Shown here: piece by piece, positions 34,402 to 44,100 of the stretch
Position numbering within the stretch: the first letter of the stretch is position 1
How the letters are laid out: the number at the start of each line of letters is the position of its first letter
Source of the DNA: Acidobacteriota bacterium
GTDB lineage: Bacteria > Acidobacteriota > Vicinamibacteria > Vicinamibacterales > 2-12-FULL-66-21
Direction of reading: 5' to 3'
DNA length: 64,000 nt
NCBI GenBank assembly: GCA_003222675.1
Contig: QHWT01000079.1
Span: 1-64,000 of the forward strand
The notes under the pieces: model-generated
The model's database searches: none
The model's input: only the letters and a program-made list of their open reading frames with translations
Told to the model about the DNA's origin: nothing
Translations under genes and position numbers: made by a program

Positions 34402-35655
34402 ATGGCCACACTGAGAATTGAAGGCGGACGCCGGCTCTCCGGGAAGCTGGCGGTGGAGGGCAACAAGAACTCCGCGCTGCCGCTGATTGCCGCGTGCATG
34501 CTGACGGATCAGCCATGCGAGCTCTCCAACGTCCCCCGCATTCGTGACGTGGACGTGCTGCTCGAGTTGATCGAAGGCCTCGGCGCGCGCATCGAAGGGC
34601 GCGGCACGTCCAGCTTGCGCATTCAGTGCAGCGAAATCCGCAGCGATCGTCCCGATCCCGTCAGGGTTGGAAAGCTTCGCGGTTCGGTGCTGCTCCTGGG
34701 GCCGCTGCTGGCCCGTCGCGGGGCAGCCAGGCTTGCGCAGCCCGGCGGAGATTTCCCGACGCGCCGCACGATCTCCACGCATCTCGGTGCGCTCTTCGCG
34801 ATGGGAGCGCGGGCGCTCGACGAACCCGGGTATGCGCTGGACACCGCCGGCCTCATCGGCGCGTCGATGTATCTCGATGAGGCATCCGTGACAGGCACGG
34901 AGACGGCACTGCTCGCCGCCGCCGCGGCGCGCGGCAGCTCCGAGATCCGTCATGCCGCAACCGAGCCGCACGTCGTCGAGCTCTGCGAGTTTCTGCAGAA
35001 GATGGGCGTGGGCGTCGAAGGCAAGGGGACGTCGACGATCCGCGTGGATCCCGCGGCGCGATTCACCGGCGCGCGGCATACGCTGAATGGAGACTATATC
35101 GAGGCGGGCAGTTGGGGCGTGGTCGCCGCAATCACGAACGGCGAAATTGAAGTAACGGGAGCGCGGAGCGCCGATCTGGAAGTGATTGCCGCGCCGCTGA
35201 AGCGCATGGGACTCGGCTGCGACTACGATGACGATCGGTTCAGGGTGGCGCCATCGAGCCTGCATGCGGCGCGACGAATTACAACGGGACTCTGGCCCGG
35301 CTTTCCGAGCGATATGGTCAGCCTCGTGACCGTACTCGCCACGCAGGCAGACGGCCGCACGCTGGTGCACGACTGGCTGTACGAGCTCCGCCTGTTTGCG
35401 CTGGAGCAGATGAGCGCGATGCGCGCGGATCTTTTCCTCTGCGATCCACACCGGATCATCGTCAGCGGCTCGACGAAGTTGAAGGGACGATCTCTGGACA
35501 GCCGCGATCTGCGATCGGGAATGGCGTTGATCGCGGCCGCGCTCGCGGCCGAGGGGGAAAGTAGCGTCGCGCCGCTCGAAACCGTTGAGCGAGGTTACGG
35601 ATCGCTCGTCGAGCGCCTGCGCGTCCTGGGCGCGCAGGTCGAACGCGAGGGGTGA
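34402..35655 (+). CDS. murA: UDP-N-acetylglucosamine 1-carboxyvinyltransferase (MurA-type) with Asp in place of the active-site Cys
   Basis: A 417-aa enolpyruvyl transferase that makes the first committed peptidoglycan precursor. It starts LRIEGGRRLSGKLAVEGNKNSALPLIAACML. The loop that normally holds PGGC has PGGD here, with Asp at residue 117; this Cys-to-Asp change is known from naturally fosfomycin-insensitive MurA enzymes. The following FPTRRTISTH differs from the common GARPVDLH. It may be the main MurA or a paralogue with its own specificity; adjacency to murB favours a real wall role. Confidence 0.88.
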   Translation: MATLRIEGGRRLSGKLAVEGNKNSALPLIAACMLTDQPCELSNVPRIRDVDVLLELIEGLGARIEGRGTSSLRIQCSEIRSDRPDPVRVGKLRGSVLLLGPLLARRGAARLAQPGGDFPTRRTISTHLGALFAMGARALDEPGYALDTAGLIGASMYLDEASVTGTETALLAAAAARGSSEIRHAATEPHVVELCEFLQKMGVGVEGKGTSTIRVDPAARFTGARHTLNGDYIEAGSWGVVAAITNGEIEVTGARSADLEVIAAPLKRMGLGCDYDDDRFRVAPSSLHAARRITTGLWPGFPSDMVSLVTVLATQADGRTLVHDWLYELRLFALEQMSAMRADLFLCDPHRIIVSGSTKLKGRSLDSRDLRSGMALIAAALAAEGESSVAPLETVERGYGSLVERLRVLGAQVEREG

Positions 35656-36021
35656 AAGCGTGAATGCCGACGCGACGCGCGGCGTTCTCAACCATGCAGC
35701 CGTAAGCCGGTGTTGACGCTCCGGACCTCGCATTGGGCGACAGCCTTGTCCACGTACGATTCACGCAGAGATCGCCGAGGGCGCAGAGCAGCTATGGAAA
35801 AGACGGAACACGGACGGCCGAACACTCATAGCGTCGCGCGGACAATTAAAGAAGCGCCGCGCAGCAGCACTCAACCGCGCGAAGCGCGGCACGGCGGGCG
35901 TGCTCAGACGCGGCTTCTCCGCGGTCTCTGCGCCTCAAGACAAGAATTCATCTCTGCGTGAGATCGTCCGTGCGGAGCGGTCATCATCAGTCCGGCATTG
36001 ACAGCGGTTTTTCGCTACCCG
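35656..36021. repeat. Convergent intergenic region with inverted word repeats
   Basis: A 366-bp space between murA and the secretin gene on the other strand. Left: ATTCACGCAGAGATCGCCGAGGGCGCAGAG (about 35758-35789, written here only as a motif family CACGCAGAG and GCGCAGAG). Right (about 35916-35960): GGTCTCTGCGCC and ATCTCTGCGTGAG, the reverse complements. Between them, GCGCGAAGCGCGGC and neighbours give smaller hairpins. No gene or promoter is evident; a shared terminator for convergent transcripts is a fair guess. Confidence 0.65.
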
Positions 36022-37947
36022 CTAGACCTGTCCCGTGCCACCGCCGCCCTTTTTGGGTGGCGGAGGAGGCGTGAGCGGAATAGGAATGCCCGGCATGGGA
36101 CCCTGCAGTGGCTGCGGGAACACGGGCGCAGGCGGTACGGCCGCGGGTGCGGCTGCCGGGGTCGTCATCGGAACCGCCGGTGCAGCGCCTGGAGCCGTCA
36201 GCTCGGACGGCACCTCGGGCGCCTCCTCCCGATCGCGTGGGGTCGCAAGCGTCCCCGGAATGGCCGGCACCGTGACCCCGACGTCCCGTCCGAGGCGGAA
36301 CGGGCGCAGATCTGTTTCCGTCAGGTCCAGCACGCGGACGATGTGCGGCGTCAGCGTGAGGATGATGTCGGTCTGCTGCGTTTCCTTGTGATTATTGGCG
36401 AACAGCCGGCCAACGAGAGGGATGTCGCTCAAGCCGGGAATGCCGGCCATGACCGATCGCTCGTCGTCGCGAATCAAGCCCGCCAGCATGTTCGTCTCAC
36501 CGTCCCTCAACCGGATTGTCGTGGCGATCTCGCGGTTGCCGAAGGTCGGCAGGTTCGCGAAGCCCGTACCCGAGATGCTCGAGAGCGAAACCCGCAGCGC
36601 GAGCGTCACCTCGTCGTCGTGATGCGTGCGCGGCGTGATGTCGATGTTCACGCCAATGTTCTCGTACACGAAGGAGGTAATCGGCTGCGTGTTGATGCCT
36701 CCCGCAGCAATAGGGGCGAATGTCGTGACCGGTACCGGCACCCGTTCCCCGAACTTCGCGGAGGCCGCGAGTCCTTCCGCGGTCCGGAGTTGGGGGTTCG
36801 CGAGCGTGCGCGTCGCGGTGTCGTTTTTCAGCAGGCGGTAATAGATGCCAGGAATGCCGGACATGAAGATGTCGGCGGCCGTGAGGTTCCGCAGGTTCTC
36901 GAGCGTGTAATTCTGGCGGTTCACGTCCGCCGAGCCGGAGATGCCGGGCTGTCCTGGTGACGCGATCTGCAGTCCGTACTCGAGCAACCGCGTGCGATCG
37001 ACCTCGAGCAGCTCGACATCGATAACCACTTCGGGGCGCGCCTTGTCGATGGCGTTGATCAGTTTCGCGGCAGCGACGATGCGCTCCGGCGTATCTTTAA
37101 TCGAGATCGCATTCGTTGCCGTAATTGCCGAGACCTGCCGGATGTCGATCACGACCCGCAGGAGATCGATCACTTCCTTGACGTCCGCGTTGCTCAGGTA
37201 AAACGTGCGAACGACCGATTCCTCGTACTCGCGGCGCTTTGCCGGCGTGTCGGGCACGATCGTGATCGTCTGCGGTGCGCTGACGCGGTAGAAGGACCGC
37301 GTGCTGGCGGTGACGGCGGCGAGCGCATCCTCGAGCGTCGCGTTGCGCAGGTCGATGCTGAGCGGCTGATCACGGAACGCCGGATCGAACACGAGACTCA
37401 GGTTCGCGAAGCGCGCGATGGCCATGAACACCGCCCGCGCCGTCGCGCCATTGCCGAAGACGAGCGACGTGGGCAGCTTTGCCGTGGCGGGAAGGTCGAG
37501 GCCAGGCGGCGCCACGTCGCGCGTGCGCTCGATCAGACTCTCGAGCTCGGTGCGTCCGCCGCGGTTCACGCGGATTTTCGTCCGGAGCCGCTGGCGCGCG
37601 TCGCGCAGCGCAGCATCGATTTGCGGATCCGTCGGATTCAGCTCCGAGGCGAGCTGGTACTCGATAACCGCCTCTTCGAAACGATCGAGCCCGGCGAGCC
37701 GGCGCCCCTTGTAAGCGTGGTCCTGCGCGGCGCGTTGTTTCACGCGATCGAGTGCCGTGCGAGCCTCGCGGTTGGCGGGATCGGCGCGTACGACCTTCGT
37801 GTATTCGACGACGGCGCGGTCGTAATCCAGCGCCTGCTCGGCGCGATGCGCGGACCGCAACCCCGCGCTCGACGCACATCCAAATGAGCCGGCGAGCACC
37901 AGCGCCACGGCGCCGGCGCGAAGATCAGCGGCCCGGCGAATCAGCAT
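36022..37947 (-). CDS. TPR-containing secretin lipoprotein (GspD/PilQ-like)
   Basis: A 641-aa outer-membrane secretin. The N-terminus (MLIRRAADLRAGAVALVLAGSFGCASS) is a lipoprotein signal with Cys in the lipobox. TPR-like repeats follow (AEQALDYDRAVVEYTKVVRADPANREA; DRFEEAVIEYQLASELNPTDP), then an STN-like module (PLSIDLRNATLEDALAAVTAST), N-domains (TFYLSNADVKEVIDLL) and the secretin core (GERVPVPVTTF, VGVNIDITPRTH-like, GDIPLVGRLFANNHKE-like). The tail is proline-rich. Several starts are possible; ATG 37947 is preferred. It overlaps the lolA-like gene by 23 bp. Its assembly partner may be a type II or Tad-like export system elsewhere. Confidence 0.85.
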   Translation of the reverse strand: MLIRRAADLRAGAVALVLAGSFGCASSAGLRSAHRAEQALDYDRAVVEYTKVVRADPANREARTALDRVKQRAAQDHAYKGRRLAGLDRFEEAVIEYQLASELNPTDPQIDAALRDARQRLRTKIRVNRGGRTELESLIERTRDVAPPGLDLPATAKLPTSLVFGNGATARAVFMAIARFANLSLVFDPAFRDQPLSIDLRNATLEDALAAVTASTRSFYRVSAPQTITIVPDTPAKRREYEESVVRTFYLSNADVKEVIDLLRVVIDIRQVSAITATNAISIKDTPERIVAAAKLINAIDKARPEVVIDVELLEVDRTRLLEYGLQIASPGQPGISGSADVNRQNYTLENLRNLTAADIFMSGIPGIYYRLLKNDTATRTLANPQLRTAEGLAASAKFGERVPVPVTTFAPIAAGGINTQPITSFVYENIGVNIDITPRTHHDDEVTLALRVSLSSISGTGFANLPTFGNREIATTIRLRDGETNMLAGLIRDDERSVMAGIPGLSDIPLVGRLFANNHKETQQTDIILTLTPHIVRVLDLTETDLRPFRLGRDVGVTVPAIPGTLATPRDREEAPEVPSELTAPGAAPAVPMTTPAAAPAAVPPAPVFPQPLQGPMPGIPIPLTPPPPPKKGGGGTGQV

Positions 37948-38593
37948 CGATGACATCGACACCCCGCGGAATCTTGAACGTGAAGCGCGTGTCCGCGAGT
38001 CCCGTGTTCTCGCGGAAGTTGGTGAACCGGAAGGTTGACGTGCCCCCTTGTTGATCGGCGGCGCTCAACTCGCGAATCTGCAGCGAGCGACGATCCACCA
38101 CGAGAATGAGCCAGTCGTAGTCGCGCTGCCGCAGCTTCGGATCGAGCCGGAGCGCCCACGTATCCTCGCTGGCGCCTGGAGCGTAGGTGACGGTGAAGTC
38201 GCGCGTGACATTGCCCTTGCCCGCGAGGAACAGCACGCCGGTCGTCGCCTGGTCGTCGGCAGGCACGGAGCTCACGATCACCTGTTTGTCCGCCGGCACA
38301 TACGAATACATCTTCCTTCCGTCGGAGACGAACAGCTTCTTCTCCGGCACGGAGTACTCCCATCGCATGCGTCCGGGTTTCTTCACATCGACGGTACCTG
38401 TCTCGCGCAGCGTTTTCTTCAGCACGCCACCCTGGTATGTGTGCGTGAAGTCCGCGGTGAAGTCGCGAACGCGATCGTACTTGTCTTGCAGGGCGCGCGC
38501 GGTTTCGAGAGCCGGCGGCCGCGAGGCAGTCTGCGCGGCGGCGGCGCCTGAGATCAGCACGGCCACAATGGGAATCATTCGGTATGGGACCAT
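37925..38593 (-). CDS. lolA: Outer-membrane lipoprotein carrier LolA-like protein
   Basis: A 222-aa periplasmic protein with a signal peptide (MIPIVAVLISGAAAAQ; the first Met could be at 38593 or 38578). The LolA fold is suggested by DKYDRVRDFTADFTHTYQGGVLKKTLRETGTVDVKKPGRMRWEYSVPEKKLFVSDG and by the C-terminal FRFTNFRENTGLADTRFTFKIPRGVDV. LolA ferries lipoproteins to the outer membrane. The 3' end overlaps the secretin lipoprotein gene, a sensible pairing of a carrier with a lipoprotein cargo. Confidence 0.9.
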   Translation of the reverse strand: MVPYRMIPIVAVLISGAAAAQTASRPPALETARALQDKYDRVRDFTADFTHTYQGGVLKKTLRETGTVDVKKPGRMRWEYSVPEKKLFVSDGRKMYSYVPADKQVIVSSVPADDQATTGVLFLAGKGNVTRDFTVTYAPGASEDTWALRLDPKLRQRDYDWLILVVDRRSLQIRELSAADQQGGTSTFRFTNFRENTGLADTRFTFKIPRGVDVIDADSPGR

Positions 38594-38776
38594 CGGGTGA
38601 CCCGGGCACAGGCTGCTGAAACGGCAGCCTCAATGCCAAACGTCAAACGCCCCGATGCCGAATTTCAATCGATGTCGACATCTGGCATTGAGCATTCGCC
38701 GTTGACATTGGCCTTGTTCAACAAGGGCTGAAAAGCCTCATCCGAGTGTAGCACCGTGGACGACCGTGGATGGGCC
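38594..38776. repeat. Word repeat with inverted halves (CAATGCCAAACGTCAAACG / TGGCATTGAGCATT)
   Basis: At about 38629-38665 the words CAATGCCAAACGTCAAACG and CGATGCCG appear, and at about 38680-38715 the reverse complements GGCATTGAGCATTCG and GTTGACATTGGCC. No gene. The spacer lies between the PHP gene 3' end and the lolA start, both on the minus strand. Confidence 0.75.
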
Positions 38777-40180
38777 CTATGCACGCTTTTGCGCAACGAA
38801 TGCGCGGATCTCTCGCAGCGGGCGGGTGTTCAGCACGTGGCGGGGTTCCACCCATCCGCGACGGGCCGTGCCGATGCCGAGCTGCATCTGCCGCTCGAGC
38901 GACCGCGCGCGGTGGCAGTCGCTGTCGATCGCGACCGTGACGCCGTTTGTCACCGCCTCGCGTGCATGCCCGCCGTCCAGATCGAGGTGTCCCGGGGCGC
39001 CGTCGATTTCGAGAGCGGTGCCGGTCGCTGCCGCCGCCTCGTAGATGGCGGCGTAGTCCATGTCGTACCCGGCGCGCCGCCCGACGAGCTGATTCGCCGG
39101 GTGCGTGATGATCGTGACGAGCGGATGCCTGAGCGCCTGCAGGCAGCGCGCAGTAAGCCGCTTGCCATCGTGACCGCAGCGCTCGTGCAGCGACGCGAGC
39201 ACGACGTCGAGCGACGCGAGGATCTCGTCGGGGCAATCGAGGCTGCCGTCGGGAAGGATGTCTGCTTCGATGCCGTGCAGGATGGCGAGCCGCGGATACT
39301 CATCGCGCAGGCGGGCGATTTCTTCACGTTGACGCTCCAGGAGATCGAGCGTCAGCGTCCGCGACGCGGCGGCGTGTTCCGAGTGATCGCTGATCGCCAT
39401 GTACTCGTAACCGAGCGCGGCGCACGAATCGACCATCTCGCGCACTGAGTTCTGGCCGTCGCTGAATGTCGTGTGCATGTGCAGGTCGCCGCGAATATCC
39501 GCGCGTGTCACGAATGTCGGGACGCGTCCGCGCACTGCTGCCTCGATGGCATCGGGAGCGCTGCGCACTTCGGGCGGAAGATAAGTGAGACCTGCCTGCG
39601 AGTAGAGCTCGTCTTCCGAGGCGCTCATGCGCGGCCCGCGCCGCCGATGAATCTCCACGACGTGCGCCGCGGGGCCTGTCGTCGTGAAGAGCACAGTGCC
39701 GTATTCGTCCGGTGTCGCGACGCGCACGTCGATCTCGTGCCCCTGGAACACCACGATCACGCGTCGGCCTGTTCGATGCAGCACGCCCGTAACGCCGGGA
39801 AGGCTCGCGATCGACGCAACAGCGCCCGGGGGATGTCGGCTGCGTCCGACGAGGAGCAGTTCCCGGGGCAGCTGTTCGAACCGGCGAACCTCGCCCGATA
39901 CATCGACGTCGATCAGCTCGGGGCATCCGGCCGTGAGAGCTGCGGAAAACGCATCGGCGATATCCGACGCGCGGCCGAGCGTGAGCGGTGCGCGGTCCGC
40001 GGCGAGCATCGAAACGGCGGCGCGCAACCCCTGTGCGCCGACGGACGCGCGTCGCTCGCCAACGGCAAGTTCGAAGTCCGTCAGCGTGAGGATGCCGTCG
40101 CGGACGAGTGTCTGTTCGAGTGAAAGGGAAAGCGCGCCGAGCTCGCGCAGCCCGCGCAGAAGAAACGGGAGCGGCGTCAC
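38777..40180 (-). CDS. PHP-domain protein with a degenerate PolX-type polymerase region
   Basis: A 467-aa protein with a C-terminal PHP phosphoesterase domain whose metal ligands are all visible: DLHMHTTFSDGQ, AISDHSEHAA, HGIEADILPDGSLD, THPANQ and DSDCHRA. The N-terminal half resembles PolX in layout but lacks the helix-hairpin-helix motifs seen in the true PolX of this window, and where PolX has GSLRRGCDTCGDLDIL this has SGEVRRFEQLPRELLLV, so the catalytic DxD is lost. The GTG at 40180 overlaps the stop of the rhodanese-like gene (GTGA). Probably a nuclease or phosphatase derived from PolX. Confidence 0.82.
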   Translation of the reverse strand: MTPLPFLLRGLRELGALSLSLEQTLVRDGILTLTDFELAVGERRASVGAQGLRAAVSMLAADRAPLTLGRASDIADAFSAALTAGCPELIDVDVSGEVRRFEQLPRELLLVGRSRHPPGAVASIASLPGVTGVLHRTGRRVIVVFQGHEIDVRVATPDEYGTVLFTTTGPAAHVVEIHRRRGPRMSASEDELYSQAGLTYLPPEVRSAPDAIEAAVRGRVPTFVTRADIRGDLHMHTTFSDGQNSVREMVDSCAALGYEYMAISDHSEHAAASRTLTLDLLERQREEIARLRDEYPRLAILHGIEADILPDGSLDCPDEILASLDVVLASLHERCGHDGKRLTARCLQALRHPLVTIITHPANQLVGRRAGYDMDYAAIYEAAAATGTALEIDGAPGHLDLDGGHAREAVTNGVTVAIDSDCHRARSLERQMQLGIGTARRGWVEPRHVLNTRPLREIRAFVAQKRA

Positions 40181-40533
40181 CCCTTCAACGAGCCGCCAAT
40201 CGCGGCAGGTTGCGGCGCCGGCTTGGAATCGGTCGGATACTTCGCGCCGATCCATTCGGCGATCCCGCCGGCGAGGACGGCGACTCGGTGGCCGGTCTTC
40301 TGGAGCTCGCGCGCTACATTCGAGCTCACCAGTTCTTCCGGATCGGAATCGTAGAGCAGGATATCGCGGTCGAGCGGCAGGCGGGAGGAATCGAGCGCGT
40401 TCGGCGCCATGCGGATGGCGCCAGGCAGCATCACAGTGCTGTGCTCGAAAGGATACTTGAGGCGGACGTCAACGATCAGAGGGGCGGACGGGCCGGCGGC
40501 GTCGAGCCGTCGTCGCAACTCGTCCTTTGACAT
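40177..40533 (-). CDS. Rhodanese-like domain protein lacking the catalytic Cys
   Basis: A 118-aa single rhodanese fold: APLIVDVRLKYPFEHSTVMLPGAIRMAP and the C-terminal HRVAVLAGGIAEWIGAKYPTD. At the active-site loop, where active sulfurtransferases have Cys, the sequence is LLYDSDPEELVSS, with no Cys. It is probably a binding or structural domain. It is translationally coupled to the PHP gene that follows. ATG 40533 is preferred to upstream GTGs. Confidence 0.82.
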   Translation of the reverse strand: MSKDELRRRLDAAGPSAPLIVDVRLKYPFEHSTVMLPGAIRMAPNALDSSRLPLDRDILLYDSDPEELVSSNVARELQKTGHRVAVLAGGIAEWIGAKYPTDSKPAPQPAAIGGSLKG

Positions 40534-40590
40534 ACGCGGCACCACCACGAGGCTATTGTCCTCAGGCGGCGCGCGGTGTCAACCGACGGC

Positions 40591-40758
40591 TTACCCCCGC
40601 TGCGCGCTGACTGACGCGTGCGCGTGACCGTGCGAGTGGTGGACGACCCACCCTTCGGAGCGACGGCCACACACGACACACTTGAGGAACATCCTCCCGT
40701 GGTCGCAACTCACGCAGTAGTCATGTCCGGTTACGTAGCAGCTGATCCAAGCCCACAT
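40591..40758 (-). CDS. 55-aa CxxC zinc-ribbon-like small protein
   Basis: The frame MWAWISCYVTGHDYCVSCDHGRMFLKCVVCGRRSEGWVVHHSHGHAHA runs from ATG 40758 to TAA 40591. Two CxxC pairs (CVSC and CVVC, the second in KCVVCGRRSEGW) look like a zinc ribbon, and the C-terminus is His-rich. A GAGGG lies 6 bp before the start. It sits upstream of the rhodanese-like gene on the same strand. Function unknown; metal binding is likely. Confidence 0.68.
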   Translation of the reverse strand: MWAWISCYVTGHDYCVSCDHGRMFLKCVVCGRRSEGWVVHHSHGHAHASVSAQRG

Positions 40759-41120
40759 AAAGCACCCTCACTAAAGGAGTCCCACGGGCGCCGCAGTGGC
40801 AATTCGAGTGCCACTGTGTCACATCGACCAGAAGTATGGAAAAGCTTCAAAAACACCAACTGCGCCTCGCAACTGCGGTGGCCGCAGGAGTTTGGGCACG
40901 CGCCGTAATCGTGTGCGAAATTACGGAACTGTGCGATTGAATCAATCAGAGCAATGGGTGCGTGGTGCGGGGATGCGGGGTGCGGGGTGCGGGGTGCGGG
41001 ATGCGGGGTGCGGGATGCGCGGTGCGGGCCGTGACGCCCGACGCACGGAATGCGCGTCGCCGAAGGAGAGCTGGTAATTCCGCCGACACCAAATCCGTAC
41101 TGCGAGCCGGACCGGGGGCG
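40759..41120. repeat. Intergenic region with an inverted repeat and a GCGGGGT word array
   Basis: No gene is convincing. A perfect 8-bp inverted repeat CAGTGGCA (40794-40801) / TGCCACTG (40809-40816) with a 7-bp spacer could be an operator or a short hairpin. At about 40966-41030 the word GGTGCGGGGATGCGG repeats about eight times with small changes (GTGCGGG, ATGCGGG); the same word is used in reverse complement around 470-536. The 41031-41110 part shows nothing recognisable. Confidence 0.6.
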
Positions 41121-44100
41121 TTACTGCTTGGTGAAGTCGACCGAAAGCGCGGCGGGTGGACCGCCCGTGATCGTCGTCACCAGCTTGCGTTCCCCGAACT
41201 GTGGATTGCGGAAGACGATCTCGCGGACCCCCAGCGCGATGGAGACGTTGGCGATAGGCGTTTCGCCGACGCGGACGCCATCGATCCAGACCTCGGCCCA
41301 CGGCTGGGCATTGATATTCGCGGAACCCCGAGGCTCCAGGCTGACCTTGTAAACCTCGCCGGGCTCGATCTCGACCGTCTGTGTTCCCTGGTAGTTCAGC
41401 GCGTTGTTGGTGAATCGCAGCTGGTGCCGGCCCGGCGGCAGCATGATCTGATTCTCGCTCGTCCCGAGGAGCCGGCCGCCTTCGGCGACCTCAACGACGA
41501 TCGGCGCCGAAATCGCTGCGAAGCCGGAGAAGATCGGGATATCGAGCGAGAGGCTGCGACCGGCCTCGACGCGTACCGTCTTCTTCACGCTGCCGCTTTC
41601 GGTGATGAGCGTCACGGTATGCCGTCCTGGCGTGACGGTCTGCAGCGTCACCGGGGATTCTCCGACAGCCTTGCCGTCAAGCAGCACGCGCGCGCCGGGA
41701 GGCTGCGTGGCAACGACGATTTGACCGGCGGTGCTCGACGGGGCCGGTGTGGAGATCGCCGCGGACGCTGTTGACGGCGTCGGCTTGGACCTGGTCGGCT
41801 CGACTTTGCCCGATGGCAGCAACGAGTGCGCCGCGGCAACGCCGATGAGGAGCACGACACCGGCGGCGCCGGCGATCTTCCAGGGGATCCCGCCACGGCT
41901 GGTGTCGGTCGGGTTGGCGCTGAAATCCGGCGTGAACGCGACGTCGCGATCGCGTCGCGGCGCGAAGCTCGCGGGATTCGCGTGGCTCGTCGTGTCGTGC
42001 TTCAGGCGGATCGGCGTTGGCTGCGCCAGTCCGATGGGCGCGCTCTGCGGCTGCGCGACGGGCTTCGGAGGCGCGAATCCGATCTGCGTCGGCATTGTGA
42101 CGGACGGCGGTATTACTGGCGGCACGACGACAGGCGGAGGCATCGCGGCCGCAATCGGCGGTTGCGTGGCGGGCGGCATGTAGACGGGGTACGTCTGTGG
42201 CGCTGCGACGTGCACAGGCGCCTGCGGGAGCACTGGCACCGGCGGCTCGAATGCGGCCGCGCGATCCGGTGGAACAAGCCAGGAGCTCTTCGATCCGGCA
42301 CCCGCGGGTGTGTGCGCCGGTGTCGGAGTCGTGCCGCTCGACCCGGGTGCCGCCGATCGGAGGCGGTCCTTCTTCGATCGGGCGGACTTGTCGCGCTTGC
42401 GCCGCTTGTTGGCCTGACCCGCGGACTCGGCGCCTTCTTCCGCGTCCGCCTGAGCGGCGAGCTCCTGCTCGCGCCGCTCTGCGGCCGCGCGTTCCTTCTC
42501 GCGGCGTTCTGCTTCGGCGCGCTCGCGTTCGAGCCGCTCTCTTTCGAGCCGCTCTTTTTCGCGGCGCTCCTTGTCGCGGCGATCTGTTTCGAGCCGCTCT
42601 TTCTCTTTGCGCTCGGCCTCCAGCTTTGCCTGCCGCTCGCGCTCGCGCCGATCCGCTTCGAGCCGTTCTTTCTCTTTGCGCTCGGCTTCGAGGCGTGCCT
42701 GGCGCTCGCGCTCCTGCCGTTCCTTTTCGACGCGCTCCTTCTCGCGGCGGTCGGCTTCGAGGCGCTCTTTTTCCTTGCGCTGCGCTTCGAGCTTCGCCTG
42801 CCGCTCGCGCTCCAGGCGTTCGGCTTCAAGTCGCTCCTTCTCGCGGCGTTCGCGTTCCCGGCGTTCCGCTTCGCGCCGCTCCGCTTCCTGGCGTTCCTTT
42901 TCCCGCCGCTCACCTTCGAGGCGGGCGCGCTCACGCTGTTCCGCTTCGAGCCGCTCGCGCTCGATGCGCTCGCGTTCGAGGCGCTCCTTGTCGCGACGTT
43001 CCGCTTCGAGCCGCGCGCGCTCGCGCATCTCCGCTTCGAGCCGCCCGCGCTCGATGCGCTCGCGTTCGAGCCGCTCCTTTTCCAGCCGTTCCGCTTCCAA
43101 CCGCTCGCGTTCGCGCTGCTCGGCCTCGAGTCGCTCGCGTTCGACGCGTTCGCGTTCGATCCGCTCCTTTTCGAGCCGTTCCGCCTCTAACCGTGCGCGT
43201 TCGCGGCGCTCGGCCTCGACTCGTTCCCGTTCGCGCTTCTCGGCCTCCAGCCGCTCGCGTTCGCGCCGCTCGGCTTCGAGCTTTTCCTTTTCACGGAGCT
43301 CCTTCTCTTTGCGCTCCGCCTCCAGCTTCGCCTGCCGCTCGCGCTCCCGGCGTTCCGCCTCGAGCCGTTCGCGTTCGCGTCGCTCCGCTTCGTGCTTCTC
43401 CTTCTCGTGGCGCTCGGCTTCGAGCCGCGCACGCTCGCGCGCCTCCGCGTCTCTGCGCTCGCGCTCGCGGCGTTCCGTCTCGTGTCTCGCGCGTTCCTCG
43501 CGCTCCCCATCGACACGTGCGTGTTCGTGGCGGTCGCTTGCGTGCTGTGCGGCCAGCACTTCTTCGGCGGCCGTGCGCTCGGCTTCCGCCGACTCGACCT
43601 GTTGCAGGAATTCGAGAAGCGCCGCGCGGCACGCGTCGATTCCTATTTCGCGTCGCACCAGCTGACGTAGGTCCAGCACTGCATCGTCGGCCGAGGGAAA
43701 CGCCTTGCGTCCGGCGAGCGGGAGCACGCGATCGAAGAATTTCTCGAAGCCGTTCGCGAAGACGGTCGTGCCCCGGATTTGCGCGACTTCGAGGATTTCG
43801 GCGCGCAGCGCCTGAATCCCGTTCGGATAGTCGGCTGGGCCCAGGGGACGGCCGACAATCAACGCGGCCGCCGTGATGCCTGCCTGCGTCAGATCAGCCG
43901 CGACATCGAACCGCGCAGGTCCCGCGGAGGGAGCGACTGCGACGCCGAACTCGTTCCATAGCCGCTGCCGCGTGAACGCCAGCCGCTCCAGGACCGCGCC
44001 GTAGATTGGATCGAGCAGGACGATCTGTCCGGCAGGAGTGAACACGACACGCGCCGGCGATACCGAGCCGTGCGCGAACCTGGCCATTCCATGGAGATTG

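Noticed and set aside
42571-43665. Possible CRISPR-like array because of regular repeats
   Set aside because: Repeats are coding 21-24-bp units (ERRERERLEA) within one open frame, without unique spacers.
42113-43876. Several long open frames on both strands inside the giant E/R/K gene
   Set aside because: The repetitive E/R codons keep other frames open; the translated proteins are Arg/Ser/Ala-rich artefacts.
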